A stretch of DNA of 64,000 nucleotides, from assembly GCA_963575745.1 (NCBI GenBank), contig CAUYUJ010000738.1, forward strand, positions 1 to 64,000, written 5' to 3'. The notes below the pieces were generated by a model. It was given only the letters and a program-made list of their open reading frames with translations, had not been told where the DNA came from and did no database searches. This DNA comes from Prorocentrum cordatum (taxonomy: Eukaryota; Sar; Dinophyceae; Prorocentrales; Prorocentraceae). Position numbers and translations under genes: made by a program. Of the stretch, positions 38,712 through 54,424 are shown in pieces. Each line of letters begins with the position of its first letter. Position 1 is the first letter of the stretch.

Positions 38712-39300
38712 GTGAGTCGTTCCAGCTCTTCGTGGTATGAGTCGTCGGGGCCCCTCGCCCTTCCTTGTGTGACTCCTTCGGGCCCCTCATTGTGTGTAAG
38801 TCGTTCGGGCTCCTCGCGGTGTGAGTCCCCTCCTTGTGTGTGAATCCTTCGGTCCCCTCCTCCTGGTGTAACTCGTTCGGGCTCCTCGTGGTGTGAGTCG
38901 TTCGGGGCCCGCGTCGTGGTGTGAGTCGTTCGGGCTCCTCGTGGTGTGAGTAGTTCGGGCGCCTCGTCCTGGTGTGAGTCGTTCGGGCCCTTCCTTGTGG
39001 TGTGAGCCGTTCGGGCTCCTCGTGGTGTGAGTCGTTGGGGTCTCTCGTCCTGGTGTGAGTCGTTCGGGCTCCTCGTGGGGCCTGTTGGGGGGCTCTTGGA
39101 GCCTCTTGGGGCCTCTTGGGGGCCTCTTGGGGGCGTCTTGGGGGCTTATTGGAGCCTCTTGGGGCCTCTTGGAGGCTTCTTGGGAGCCTCTTGGGGACTT
39201 CTTGGGGCCTCTTGGGGGCTTCTTGGGGGCCTCCTGGAGGCCTCTTGGGAGCCTCCTGGGGGCCTCTTGGGGCCATCTAGGGGCCTCTTGCGACCTCCTC
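38712..39300 (+). repeat. Minisatellite array ending in GGGGGCCTCTT units
   Basis: GTGAGTCGTTCGGG units to about 39080, then short units to CGACCTCCTCAGAAGCGC, where element E1 begins. Confidence 0.8.
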
Positions 39301-39694
39301 AGAAGCGCAAATGAGCGCTGCCCCCTGAGAAGGACAAAATGAGCCCACAACCTTCGTAAAACCATGGGTTTCGCTATGAAGGAAGAGGGGCGCGGCCCCC
39401 TCAGAAGGCCAAAATGGGGCCAAAACCATAGTAAAATCAATGTTTTTTGCTTCAAAGACGAGCTGAGGGACCAAACTCCCCTCCCTCCTCCCTCGGTGCC
39501 AGAATCCTCGTGAGGGTCGCGTTTTTTTGCCCTCCCAGGCGTCGAGAAAGACCCCCCTGACTACGCTCGGGACTCCCTCTCCAGGTCCAGGGGGAGGGGG
39601 TAGGGGGAGGGGTAAACCCCTCCCCGAAGAGGAAGAAGGGGGGTTGAGGACAGAGAGGGCTCGCTAAACCACTCACGCCCAAATGGCTGGTTGG
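39301..39694 (+). repeat. Dispersed element E1, copy 2
   Basis: Same order as at 28651: AGAAGCGCAAATGAGCGC, the ~75-bp sub-units, a C-rich stretch, TTTTTTTGCCCTCCCAGG, the G-rich block at 39590-39612, and the ending CTCACGCCCAAATGGCTGGT. The next base run (ATTTGTTCC) belongs to a different repeat also found at 60067. Confidence 0.65.
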
Positions 39695-40590
39695 ATTTGT
39701 TCCCGCATTGCCTTTGTCGTTCCAGGTCGTGCGTGCGCGCGCAGAATGTTTCTCTGCAGCGTCCTCGTCGCATCAGGATCTCCAGCGTCACAGAATGCAT
39801 CCTTGTAGCGCCTCTTCTTCCAGGGCGGCGTGGTCCTGATTCGCCGCGGACGACTCGCCGCGGACGGTTCCAGTCGATTCCACGGACGATCGCGCGCATG
39901 TAGTTTGCCGCGCGCCTGCGCGCGCGCGGAGAGGGCCTGGGCGCCCTGTCGCCTGCGGGCGACCGCGCGGGTCAGCCCCCGCAAAAGCCAAAAAGGGCAT
40001 TTCCACACGCCGGGTAAAGCCTAAAAGGGCTTCCGTCTGCCTGATCCTTGCCTCCCGCTTTCTTCCTTCTTCTTTCATCGAAGTCAGAACCCCCGCCCCC
40101 TATGACGTCCCCCGCTGGCCTGGGTGGTCTACTCAGGTCGCGGGGGGGGATAGGGGGGGGTCGTTGCCACGGCTGGTGCCTCGTTTTCATGACGGGGAGG
40201 GGGGGGTGCACCGTTCCCTCGGATGGGCACATCCCCCCTCCAAGGGGCTCCGAGCCCTCCCTCTCCGTCCTTTTCTTCTCCCTTATCCTCCCCCCCCCTC
40301 GCGGTTTTCGAAGCCTTTGGCGTCTCCGCCCACCGCCCGTGGGAGTATCCTAATGGCCTCCGGCCCACCCCGCCACCGTGCCGTGCGGGCGGACAAGAGG
40401 CGCATGGGGTAGACGAGATGGTTAAAGGGGGAGCCAGTGGCTTCAATCGGGCGTTTTGGAGCGCACGCGCGTAGTTGGGTTCTGCAGGGTTTCCTTGGGG
40501 GTTGTCTGTTTGTCAGTGTTTACAAAGGGGGAAATGTTGTCGACTTTGAGACGTGTGGTTCTCTCTTTTTGTATTGTCTGGGTTCTTCTG
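39695..40590 (+). repeat. Segmental duplicate, copy 1 (partner at 60063-60960)
   Basis: Shared with 60063 onward over more than 1 kb at high identity by eye, including CAGAATGTTTCTCTGCAGCG, CGCGGACGACTCGCCGCGG, a ~120-bp G/C homopolymer-rich stretch and TAGTTGGGTTCTGCAGGG. ORFs on both strands are short and shared only through duplication. No gene recognised. Confidence 0.6.
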
Positions 40591-41530
40591 GGGGTTTTCT
40601 GTGGTTTCGTGAGTTTTTCTGCGAGTCGTTCGGGGGGTTTTCTGCGAGTCGTTCGGGCCGCTCGTTCTCTGAGGGGGGGGGTTTTGTGAGTCGTTCGAGC
40701 CGTTCGTTCGTTTGTGCATGCTTCTGGCGGTTTTCTGTGAGTCGTTCGGGCCGCTCGTCCTGGTGTGAGTCGTTCGGGCCCCTCCTTGCGTGTGAGTCGT
40801 TCGGGCTCCTCGTGGTGTGCGTCGTTCGGGCCCCTCGTCCTGGTGTGAGTCGTTCGGGCCCCTCCTTGTGTGTGAGTCGTTCGGGCTCTTCGTGGTGTGA
40901 GTCGTTCGGGCTTCTCGTGGTGTCGTTCGGGCCTCTCGTCCTGGTGTGAGTCGGGGGCCTCCTCGTGTGTGTGATCGTCGGGCTCCTCGTGGCGAGAAGT
41001 CCGTTTCGGGTCCTCCTTCGTCCTGCTTGAGTCCGTTGTCGGCCCTCTCCTGTGTGTGAGTCGTTCGGGCTCCTCGTGGTGTGAGTCGTTCGGGCCCCTC
41101 GTCCTGGTGTGAGTCGTTCGGGCTCCTCCTTGTGTGTGAGTCGTTCGGGCGCCTCGTCCTGGTGTGAGTCGTTCGGGCGCCTCTTCCTGGTGTGAGTCGT
41201 TCGGGCCCCTCCTTGTGGTGTGAGTCGTTCGGGCTCTTCGTGGTGTGCGTCGTTCGGGCCCCTCGTCCTGGTGCGAGTCGTTCGGGCTCCTCGTGGGGCC
41301 TCTTGGGGGCCTCTTGGAGCCTCTTGGAGCCTCTTGGGGGCGTCTTGGGGGCTTCTTGGGGCTTCTTGGGGGCCTCTTGGGGCCTCTTGGGGCCTCTTGG
41401 GGGCCTCTTGGTGGCGTCTTGGGGGCCTCTTGGGGCTTCTTGGGGGCCTCTTGGGGGCCTCTTGGAGGCCTCTTGGGAGCCTCCTGGGGGCCTCTTGGGG
41501 CCATCTTGGGGCCTCTGGCGACCTCCTCAG
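40591..41530 (+). repeat. Minisatellite array followed by GGGGGCCTCTT units
   Basis: Begins with simple GAGTCGTTCGGGGGGTTTTC units (shared with 60.97 kb), then standard units to about 41290, then short units to 41520. Some units are damaged around 40940-41050. Confidence 0.8.
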
Positions 41531-43078
41531 AAACGCAAATGAGCGCTGCCCCTTGAGAAGGACAAAATGAGCCCAAAACCTTTCGTAAAATCAATGATTT
41601 TGCTATGAAGGAAGAGGAGCGCCTGAGCACCGCAGCCTGCTCTGCGACCGAGTCGACCAGGCTCAAAGACTGTGCGAAAACATGGTTGTCCTCTTCACAG
41701 TCACAGTCCTCTTCCTCCGCCTCTGCCTCGTTTGATTCGGTTCAGTCGTGTCCCTGGGATCACGCTTTTCGGTGGCCGTGGCTCCTTGGCCGGTTCTTGT
41801 GAGCTTGCCTTCGGTGGTTCCTCCGATCTCGGCCTTGCTAGTGACTGCTTTTTTTCTGGTTTCGATCGGGTTTGGCAGTCGCGGGGGCCCCTGGGATGTC
41901 ACGACTGCTGGTTTCAGGGGGTCGTGACAAGGGACGGAGGTTCACAAGGAAGTGTGAGAGAGGCTTGGGTTCAGAAGAACTGCGCCATAATCGAATCGAA
42001 GGCATTGCGATTCCCCGACGGTTTTCCGTAGCCATTATGGCCCAACACAAGTAGGAGATAATATTCTCGGCCATTCCCCAGGAATCTCCCTGTTTGAGGG
42101 GGGGGCGATCGGCGAGATTTCTCGCTGCGGCGCTGCCTGAGCGCCTGAGCACCGCAGCCCGCTTTGCGACCGAGTCGACCAGGCTCGAAGTCCTGTGCGA
42201 AAACATGGTTGTCCTCTTCACAGTCCTCCTCCTCCGCTTCTGCCCGGGCCTCTTGGGGCGTCTTCGGCGCTTCTTGGGGCCTCTTGGGGACTTCTTGGGG
42301 GTATCTTGGGGGCCTCTTGGAGGCCTCGTGGTGCCTCCTGGGGACCTCTTGTGGGCCATCTGGGGAACTCTTGGGGCCATCTGGTGGACCTCTGGGGGCC
42401 ATCGCGGGGGGCTTGTATGAGCGCTGGCCCTCCTCCTGGTGTGACTCGTTCGGGCCCCTCGTGGTGTGAGTCCCGTTCTTGTGTGTGGGTGTGGTTGTGG
42501 AGTCGTTCGCGGGCTCCTCGTGGTGTGAGTCGTTTCGGCGCCTCGTCTGTGTGAGTCGTTCTGGGCCCCTCCTTGTGGTGTGAGTCGTTGCGGGCCCTTC
42601 GTGTGTGAGTCGTTTTCGGTCCCTCGTCCGCTGGTGCGAGTCGTTCGGCTCCTTCGCTGGGGCCTCTTGGGGGCCTGAGGTCGTTCGGGCTCTCGTGGTG
42701 TGTGTCGTTCGGGCGCCTCGTCCTGGTGTGAGTCGTTCGGGCCCCTCCTTGCGGTATGAGTCGTTCGGGTTCTTCGTGGTGTGAGTCGTTCGGGCCCCTC
42801 GTCCTGATGTGAGTCGTTCGGGCTCCTCGTGGGGCCTCTTGGGGGCCTCTTGGAGCCTCGTGGGGCCTCTTGGGGGCCTCATGGGGGCCTCTTGGGGGCC
42901 TCTTGGGGGCCTCTTGGGGCCTCGTGGGGCCTCTTGGGGGCCTCTTGGGGGCCTCTTGGGGGCCTCTTGGGGCCTCTTGGGGGCCTCTTGGGGGCCTCTT
43001 GGAGGCCTCTTGGGAGGCTCCTGGGGGCCTCTTGGGGCCATCTTGGGGCCTCTTGCGACCTCCTCAGAAGCGCAATGA
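41531..43078 (+). repeat. Compound macro-repeat, copy 1 (spliced-leader-like site at 42025)
   Basis: Order: GAGCGCTGCCCCTTGAGAAG; ATCAATGATTTTGC; GAGCACCGCAGCCTGCTCTG; CCTCTTCACAGTC; CTGCTGGTTTCAGGGGGTCG; the spliced-leader-like TCCGTAGCCATTATGGCCC (42025-42043); a second GAGCACCGCAGCCCGC sub-unit; short GGGCCTCTTGG units; then a GTGAGTCG array and a second short-unit array. It repeats with changes about six times to 49.6 kb. Confidence 0.75.
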
Positions 43079-46000
43079 AGCGCTGCCCCCTGAGAAGGAC
43101 AAAATGAGCCCAAATCCTTTCGAAAATCAATGATTTTGCTATGAAGGAAGAGGAGCGCCTGAGCACCGCAGCCTGCTCTGCGACCGAGTCGACCAGGCTC
43201 GAAGACCTGTGCGAAAACATGGCTGTCCTCTTCACAGTCCTGTTCCTCCGCCTCTGCCTCGTCTGATTCGGTTCAGTCGCGCCCCTGGGATCACGTTTTT
43301 CGAGGGCCGTGGTTCTTTGGCCGGTTCCTGCGAGCTTGCCTTCGGTGGTTCCTCCGAGCTCGGCTTTGCTAGTGACTGCCTTTTTTCTGGTTCCTCTCGG
43401 GTTTGGCAGTCGCGGGGGCTCCTGGGATGTCACTACTGCTGGTTTCAGGAAGTCGTGACAAGGGACGGAGGTTCACAAGGAAGTGTGAGAGAGGCTTGGG
43501 TCCAGAAGAATTGTGCCATAATCGAATGGAAGGCACTGCGATTCCCCGACGGTTTTCCGTCGCCATTATGGCCCAACACAAGTACGAGATAATATTCTCG
43601 GCCATTCCCCAGGAATCCCCCTGTTTGAGGGCGGGCCGATCGGCGAGATTTTTCGCTGCGGCGCTGCCTGAGCGCCTGAGCACCGCAGCCCGCTTTAGCC
43701 GACCAGGCTCGAACTCTTGTGCGAAAACATGGCCGTCCTCTTTACAGTCCTCCTCTTCCGCCTCTGCATAGGCCTCTTGGGGCGTATTGGGCGCCTCTTG
43801 GGGCATCTTGGGGACCTCTTGGGGGTATTTTGGGGGCCTCTTGGAGGCCTCGCGGTGCCTCCTGGGAACCTCTTGTGGGCCATCTGGGGAACTCTTGGGG
43901 CCATCTGGTGGACCTCTGGGGGCCATCTTGGGGGGCTTGCATGAGCGCTGCCCCTCCTCCTGGTGTGACTCGTTCGGGCCCCTCGTGGTGTGAGTCGTTC
44001 GAGGCCCGCGTCGTGGTGTGAGTCGTTCGGGCGCCTCGTCCTGGTGTGAGTCGTTCGGGCTCTTCGTGGTGTGAGTCGGACCACCCCGTGCTCACTCCTT
44101 GTGGTGTCGAGGTGTGAGTCGGTCGGCTCTTCGTGGTCTTCGTGTTGTGAGTCTTTCGGGGCGCCTCGTCCCTGGTGTGGGTCGCTTCGGGCTCCGCGCG
44201 GGGCTCGTTGAGGCCTTCTTGGAGCCTCTGGGTCCTCTTTGGGGCCCTCTGGGGCCTCTTTGGGGCGGCTTGGGGCCTCTTGGGGCCTCTTGGGGCCTCG
44301 TGGGCCTTCTTGGGCCCTCTTTGGGCCTCTTGGGGCCTCTTGGGCCTCTTGGGCTTCTTGGGGGCCTCTTGGGGGCCTCTTGGAGGCCTCTTGGGAGCTT
44401 CCTGGGGGCCTCTTGGGGCCATCTTGGGGCCTCTGGCGACCTCTCAGAAGCGCAAATGAGCGCTGCCCCCTGAGAAGGACAAAATGAGCCCAAAACCTTC
44501 GTAAAATCAATGATTTTGCTATGAAGGAAGAGGAGCGCCTGAGCACCGCAGCCTGCTCTGCGACCGAGTCGACCAGGCTCGAAGACCTGTGGGTTGTCCT
44601 CTTCGCAGTCCTCTTCCTCCGCCTCTGCCTCGTTTGATTCGGTTCAGTCGTGTCCCTGGGATCACGCTTTTCGGGGGCCGTGGTTCCTTGGCCGGTTCTT
44701 GTGAGCTTGCCTTCGGTGGTTCCTCCGATCTCGGCCTTGCTAGTGACTGCCTTTTTTGGTTCCTGTCGGGTTTGGCAGTCGCGGGGGCTCCTGGGATGTC
44801 ACGACTGCTGGTTTCAGGGAGTCGTGACAAGGGACGGAGGTTCACAAGGAAGTGTGAGAGAGGCTTGGGTCCAGAAGAACTGTGCCATAATCGAATCGAA
44901 GGCACTGCGATTCCCTGACGGTTTTCCGTAGCCGTTATGGCCCAACACAAGTAGGAGATAATATTCTCGGCCATTCCCCAGGAATCTCCCTGTTTGAGGG
45001 GGGGCCGATCGGCGAGATTTCTTGCTGCGGCGCTGCCTGAGCGCCTGGGCACCGCAGCCCGCTTTGCGACCGAGTCGACCAGGCTCGAAGTCCTGTGCGA
45101 AAACATGGTTGTCCTCTTCGCAGTCCGCCTCCTTCGCCTCTGCCTAGGCCTCTTGGGGCGTCTTCGGCGTCTCTTGGGGCCTCTTGGGGACCTCTTGGGG
45201 GTATCTTGGGGGCCTCTTGGAGGCCTCGTGGTGCCTCCTGGGGGCCTCTTGTGGGCCATCTGGGGAACTCTTGGGGCCATCTGGTGGACCTCTGGGGGCC
45301 ATCGTGGGGGGCTTGTATGAGCGCTGCCCCTCCTCCTGGTGTGACTCGTTCGGGCTCCTCGTGGTGTGGGTCGTTCGAGGCCCGCGTCGTGGTGTGAGTC
45401 GTTCGGGCTCCTCGTGGTGTGAGTCGTTCGGGCGCCTCGTCCTGGTGCGAGTCGTTCGGGCCCCTCCTTGTGGTGTGAGTCGTTCGGGCTCTTCGTGGTG
45501 TGAGTCGTTCGGGCCCCTCGTCCTGGTGTGAGTCGTTCGGGCTCATCGTGGGGCCTCTTGGGGGCCTCTTGGAGCCTCTTGGGGCTTCTTGGGGGCCTCT
45601 TGGGGGCTTCTTGGGGGCCTCTTGGGGGCCTCTTGGGGCCTCTTGGGGCCTCTTGGGGCCCTCTTGGGGGCCTCTTGGGGGCCTCTTGGGGCTTCTTGGG
45701 TGCCTCTTGGGGGCCTCTTGGGGGCCTCTTGGAGGCCTCTTGGGAGCTTCCTGGGGGCCTCTTGGGGCCATCTTGGGGCCTCTGGCGACCTCGTCAGAAG
45801 CGCAAATGAGCGCTGCCCCCTGAGAAGGACAAAATGAGCCCAAAACCTTCGTAATATCAATGATTTTGCTATGAAGGAAGAGGAGCGCCTGAGCACCGCA
45901 GCCTGCTCTGCGACCGAGTCGACCAGGCTCGAAGACCTGTCCTCTTCACAGTCCTCTTCCTCCGCCTCTGCCTCGTTTGATTCGGTTCAGTCGTGTCCCT

Positions 46001-49000
46001 GGGATCACGCTTTTCGGGGGCCGTGGTTCCTTGGTCGGTTCCTGTGAGCTTGCCTTCGGTGGTTCCTCCGATCTCGGCTTTGCTAGTGACTGCCTTTTTT
46101 CTGGTTCCTATCGGGTTTGGCAGTCGCGGGGGCTCCTGGGATGTCACGACTGCTGATTTCAGGGAGTCGTGACAAGGGGCGGAGGTTCACAAGGAAGTGT
46201 GAGAGAGGCTTGGGTCCAGAAGAATTGTGCCATAATCGAATCGAAGGCACTGCGATTCCCTGACGGTTTCCCGTAGCCATTATGGCCCAACACAAGTAGG
46301 AGATAACATTCTCGGCCATTCCCCAGGAATCTCCCTGTTTGAGGGGGGGCCGATCGGCGAGATTTCTCGCTGCGGCGCTGCCTGAGCGCCTGAGCACCGC
46401 AGCCCGCTTTGCGACCGAGTCGACCAGGCTCGAAGTCCTGTGCGAAAACATGGTTGTCCTCTTCACAGTCGTCCTCCTCCGCCTCTGCTTAGGCCTCTTG
46501 GGGCGCTTTCGGCGCCTCTGGGGGCCTCTTTGGGGACCTCTTGGGGGTATATTGGGGCTTCTTGGAGGCCTCGTGGTGCCTCCTGGGGACCTCTTGTGGG
46601 CCATCTGGGGAAATCTTGGGGCCATCTGGTGGACCTCTGGGGGCCATCTTGGGGGGCTTGTATGAGCGCTGCCCCTCCTCCTGGTGTGACTCGTTCGGGC
46701 TCCTCGTGGTGTGAGTCGTTCGAGGCCCGCGTCGTGGTGTGAGTCGTTCGGGCTCCTCGTGGTGTGAGTCGTTCGGGCGCCTCGTCCTGGTGTGAGTCGT
46801 TCGGGCCCCTCCTTCTGGTGTGAGTCGTTCGGGCTCTTCGTGGTGTGAGTCGTTCGGGCCCCTCTCCTGGCGTGAGTCGTTCGTGTCTCCCTTCCCGATG
46901 GGCCTTCTTGGGCCTTCTTGGGCCTCCTGGGTGCCTCTGGGGGCTCTTTGGGGCCTCTTGGGGCCTCTGGGCCTCTGGGGCCTCTTGGGGGCCTCTTGCG
47001 GGGCCTCTTGGGGAGCCTCTTTTGGGCTTTCCTTGGGGGCCTCTTGGGGGCCTTACATCTTGGAGGCCTCTTTTGGGCGCCTCCTGGGGGCCCTCTTGGG
47101 GCATCTTTGGGCCCCTCTGGCGACCTCCTCAGAAACGCCAAAGAAGCGCTGCCCCTGAGAAGGACAAAATGCCCAAACTTCGTGAATCATGATTTTGCTA
47201 TGAAAGGAGATGAGCGCGGCCTGAGCACCGCAGCCTGCTCTGCGACCGAGTCGACGAGTCTCGAAGGCCTGTGCGAAAACATGTGTGTCCTCTTCACAAT
47301 CTTCCTCCTCCGCCTCTGCCTCGCTTGATTCGTTTCATTTGTATTCCTGGGATCTCGCTTTTCTGGGGCCCTGGTTCCTTGGCCGGTTCCTGCTAGCCTG
47401 CCTTCGGAGGTTCCTCCGATCTCGGCTTTGTTAGTAACTGGCTTTTTTCTGGTTCCTATCGGATTTGGTAGTCGTGGGGGCTCCTCGGATCTCACTACTG
47501 CTGGTTCCAAGACGTCGTGACAAGGGACGGAGGTGCACAAGGAAGTGTGAGAGAGACGTGGGACCAGAAGAACTGTGCCATAATCGGGTCGAAGGCACGT
47601 CGATTCCCTGACGGTTTTCTGTGACCATGGTGGCCCAACACAAGGAGGAGATAATATTCCTCTCTTGCGTGGCCTATTTACCCAGGCCCCCCCCATGTTT
47701 GAGGGGGGGGGCGATCGCGAGATTTCCTCGCCGCTCGCGCTGCCCTGAGCGCCTGAGCACCCGCAGCCCGCTGCCTTTGCGAACCGAGTCGACCAGGCTC
47801 GAAGTCCTGTGCGAAGTCATGGTTGTCCCTCTTCACCTAGTCTTCCCCTCTCTCCGCCTCTGCTTAAGGGCACTTGGGGCGTCGTCGGCGCCTCTCGGGG
47901 CCTCTTGGGGACCTCTCGGGGGCATCGTGGGGGCCTCTTGGAGGCCTCGCGGTGCCTCCTGGGGACCTCTTGTGGGCCATTTGGGGAACTCTTGGGGCCA
48001 TATGGTGGACCTCTGGGGGCCATCTTGGGGGGCTTGTATGAGCGCTGCCCCTCCTCCTGGTGTGACTCGTTCGGGCTCCTCGTGGTGTGAGTCGTTCGAG
48101 GCCCGCGTCGTGGTGTGAGTCGTTCGGGCGCCTCGTCCTGGTGTGAGTCGTTCGGGCCCCTCCTTGTGGTGTGAGTCGTTCGGGCTCTTCGTGGTGTGAG
48201 TCGTTCGGGCCCCTCGTCGTGGTGTGAGTCGTTCGGGCTCCTCGTGGGGCCTCCTGGGGGCCTCTTGGAGCTTATTGGGGCCTCTTGGGTGCCTTTTGGG
48301 GCCTCTTGGGGGCCTCTTGGGGGCCTCTTGGGGCTTCTTGGAGCCTCTTGGGGGCCTCTTGGGGGCCTCTTGGGGACTTCTTGGGGCCTCTTGGGGGCCT
48401 CTTGGGGGCCTCTTGGATGCCTCTTGGGAGCCTCCTGGGGGCCTCTTGGGGCCATCTTGGGGCAGTGGTTCCTTGGCCGGTTCCTGTGAGCTTGCCTTCG
48501 GTGGTTCCTCCGATCTCGGCTTTGCTAGTGACTGCCTTTTTTCTGGTTCCTATCGGGTTTGGCAGTCGTGGGGGCTCCTGGGATGTCACGACTGTTGGTT
48601 TCAGGGAGTCGCGACAAGGGACGGAGGTTCACAAGGAAGTGTGAGAGAGGCTTGGGTCCAGAAGAACTGTGCCATAATCGAATCGAAGGCATTGCGATTC
48701 CCAGACGGTCTTCCGTAGCCATTATGGCCCAACACAAGTAGGAGATAATATTCTCGGCCATTCCCCAGGAATCTCCCTGTTTGAGGGGGGGCCGACCGGC
48801 GAGATTTCTCGCTGCGGCGCTGCCTGAGCGCCTGAGCACCGCAGCCCGCTTTGCGACCGAGTCGACCAGGCTCGAAGTCTTGTGCGAAAACATGGTTGTC
48901 CTCTTCACAGTCCTCCTCCTCCGCCTCTGCCTAGGCCTCTTGGGGCGTCTTCGGCGCCTCTTGGGGCCTCTTGGGGACCTCTTGGGGGTATCTTGGGGGC

Positions 49001-49575
49001 CTCTTGGAGGCCTCGTGGTGCCTCCTGGGGACCTCCTGTGGGCCATCTGGGGAACTCTTGGGGCCATCTGGTGGACCTCTGGGGGCCATCGTGGGGGGCT
49101 TGTATGAGCGCTGCCCCTCCTCCTGGTGTGACTCGTTCGGGCCCCTCGTGGTGTGAGTCGTTCGAGGCCCGCGTCGTGGTGTGAGTCGTTCGGGCTCCTC
49201 GTGGTGTGAGTCGTTCGGGCGCCTCGTCCTGGTGTGAGTCGTTCGGGCTCCTCCTTGTGGTGTGAGTCGTCCGGGCTTTTCGTGGTGTGAGTCGTTCGGG
49301 CCCCTCGTCGTGGTGTGAGTCGTTCGGGCTCCTCGTGGGGCCTCTTGGGGGCCTCTTGGAGCCTCTTGGGGCTTCTTGGGGGCCTCTTGGGGGCCTCTTG
49401 GGGGCCTATTGGGAGCCTCTCGGGGCCTCTTGGGGCCTCTTGGGGGCCTCTTGGGGGCCCCTTGGGGGTCGCTTGGGGCCTCTTGGGGGCCTTGGGGGCT
49501 TCTTGGAGGCCTCTTGGGAGCCCCCTGTGGGCCTCTTGGAGCCATCTTGGGGCCTCTGGCGACCTCGTCAGAAGC
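43079..49575 (+). repeat. Compound macro-repeat, copies 2-6
   Basis: The 1.3-1.5 kb unit restarts near 43079, 44455, 45805 and 47140, and a copy lacking its first part begins near 48465. Spliced-leader-like sites lie at 43556, 44925, 46270, 47618 (poor) and 48712. Copies differ in the length of the two minisatellite blocks and share all other modules in order. Long minus-strand ORFs (for example 48525-49724) are repeat artefacts. Confidence 0.75.
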
Positions 49576-49963
49576 GCAAATGAGCGCTGCCCCCTGAAAA
49601 GGACAAAATGAGCACAAAACCTTCGTACAATCAATGATTTTGCTATGAAGGAAGAGGAGCGCGGCCCCCTCAGAAGGCCAAAATGGGGCCGAAAACATAG
49701 TAAAATCAATGATTTTGGCTTCAAAGAAGAGGAGAGGGTTTTTTCTCGCCCCCCCCGTCGGGGGCAGAATCCTCGTGAGGGGTGTAATTTTTTTAGCCCT
49801 CCAAGGGGTCGAAATGGACCCCCCTGACGACCCGCGGGACCCCCTCTCCAGGCCCAGGGGGAGGGGGTAGGGGGAGGGGTAAACCTCTCCCCGAAAGGGG
49901 AGGAAGGGGGGTTGAGGACAGAGCGGGCTCTCTAAACCACTCACGCCCAAAGGGTTGGTGGGA
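49576..49963 (+). repeat. Dispersed element E1, copy 3
   Basis: Follows the last short-unit array. It contains the ~75-bp ATCAATG sub-units, a C-rich stretch at about 49751-49757, the G-rich block at about 49857-49879 and the ending ACTCACGCCCAAAGGGTTGG with GTGGG. Confidence 0.65.
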
Positions 49964-53861
<3,898 letters not shown>

Positions 53862-54222
53862 TCTCCGCCATTCTGCCTGCCCGTGTGCACGCGTGGCCCC
53901 GCGTCCACGGTGTCAGGGCGTGGGGGCGGGGGGTGCCCCGTCCCTGCGCGCCGCGTTGCGGCCAAGCGCCCAACTGGCGGTCTGCCAAGCCGCCTAGCCA
54001 CGTGTCCGCACGTCGCCTTTCTTGTTGGGGCCTTCTTCGTCACGCGGTCTGACACGTGAGATCTTCACAGTCTGTCCGCCGTCCGTAGCTTCAGACGCAA
54101 TGCGCCGGGGGAGGGGGTTGTTGCCCGCCCTCGTATCTTAAGGCTGCACCGCCGCAAATAGTGTTTTGCGGGTTGTCGCACCGCAGTGCGCCTCGCGGAC
54201 GGACCCTGGTCCGCCTACTTGT

Positions 54223-54226
<4 letters not shown>
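53862..54226 (+). repeat. 3' untranslated region of retroelement A
   Basis: About 360 bp nearly identical to 59380-59728: GTGGGGGCGGGGGGTGCCCC, CACGCGGTCTGACA, CTCGTATCTTAAGGCTGCAC and CCGCCTACTTGTCCGG, both ending in (TC)n. Shared 3' ends point to recognition by the same reverse transcriptase. Confidence 0.7.

Positions 54227-54271
<45 letters not shown>
54227..54271 (+). repeat. (TC)n tail of retroelement A
   Basis: About 22 TC dinucleotides directly after CTTGTCCGG, ending at TAGTCTCGGC. It takes the place of a poly(A) tail at the element's 3' end and is also the left border of element B. Confidence 0.85.
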
Positions 54272-54272
<1 letters not shown>

Positions 54273-54424
54273 GTCTCGGCTCGAGAGTGCCCTGCACTCA
54301 TAGCGTAGCCGCGACGCGAAGCGCCCCGCTCTGGAGTCCCGACTCCAGGCCTCGCGAGACCGGAACCGCGCCAGCAGTGCGGTACTGATTTGCGTCTCCT
54401 CACTTCCTCAGTGCGACCGCCGCC

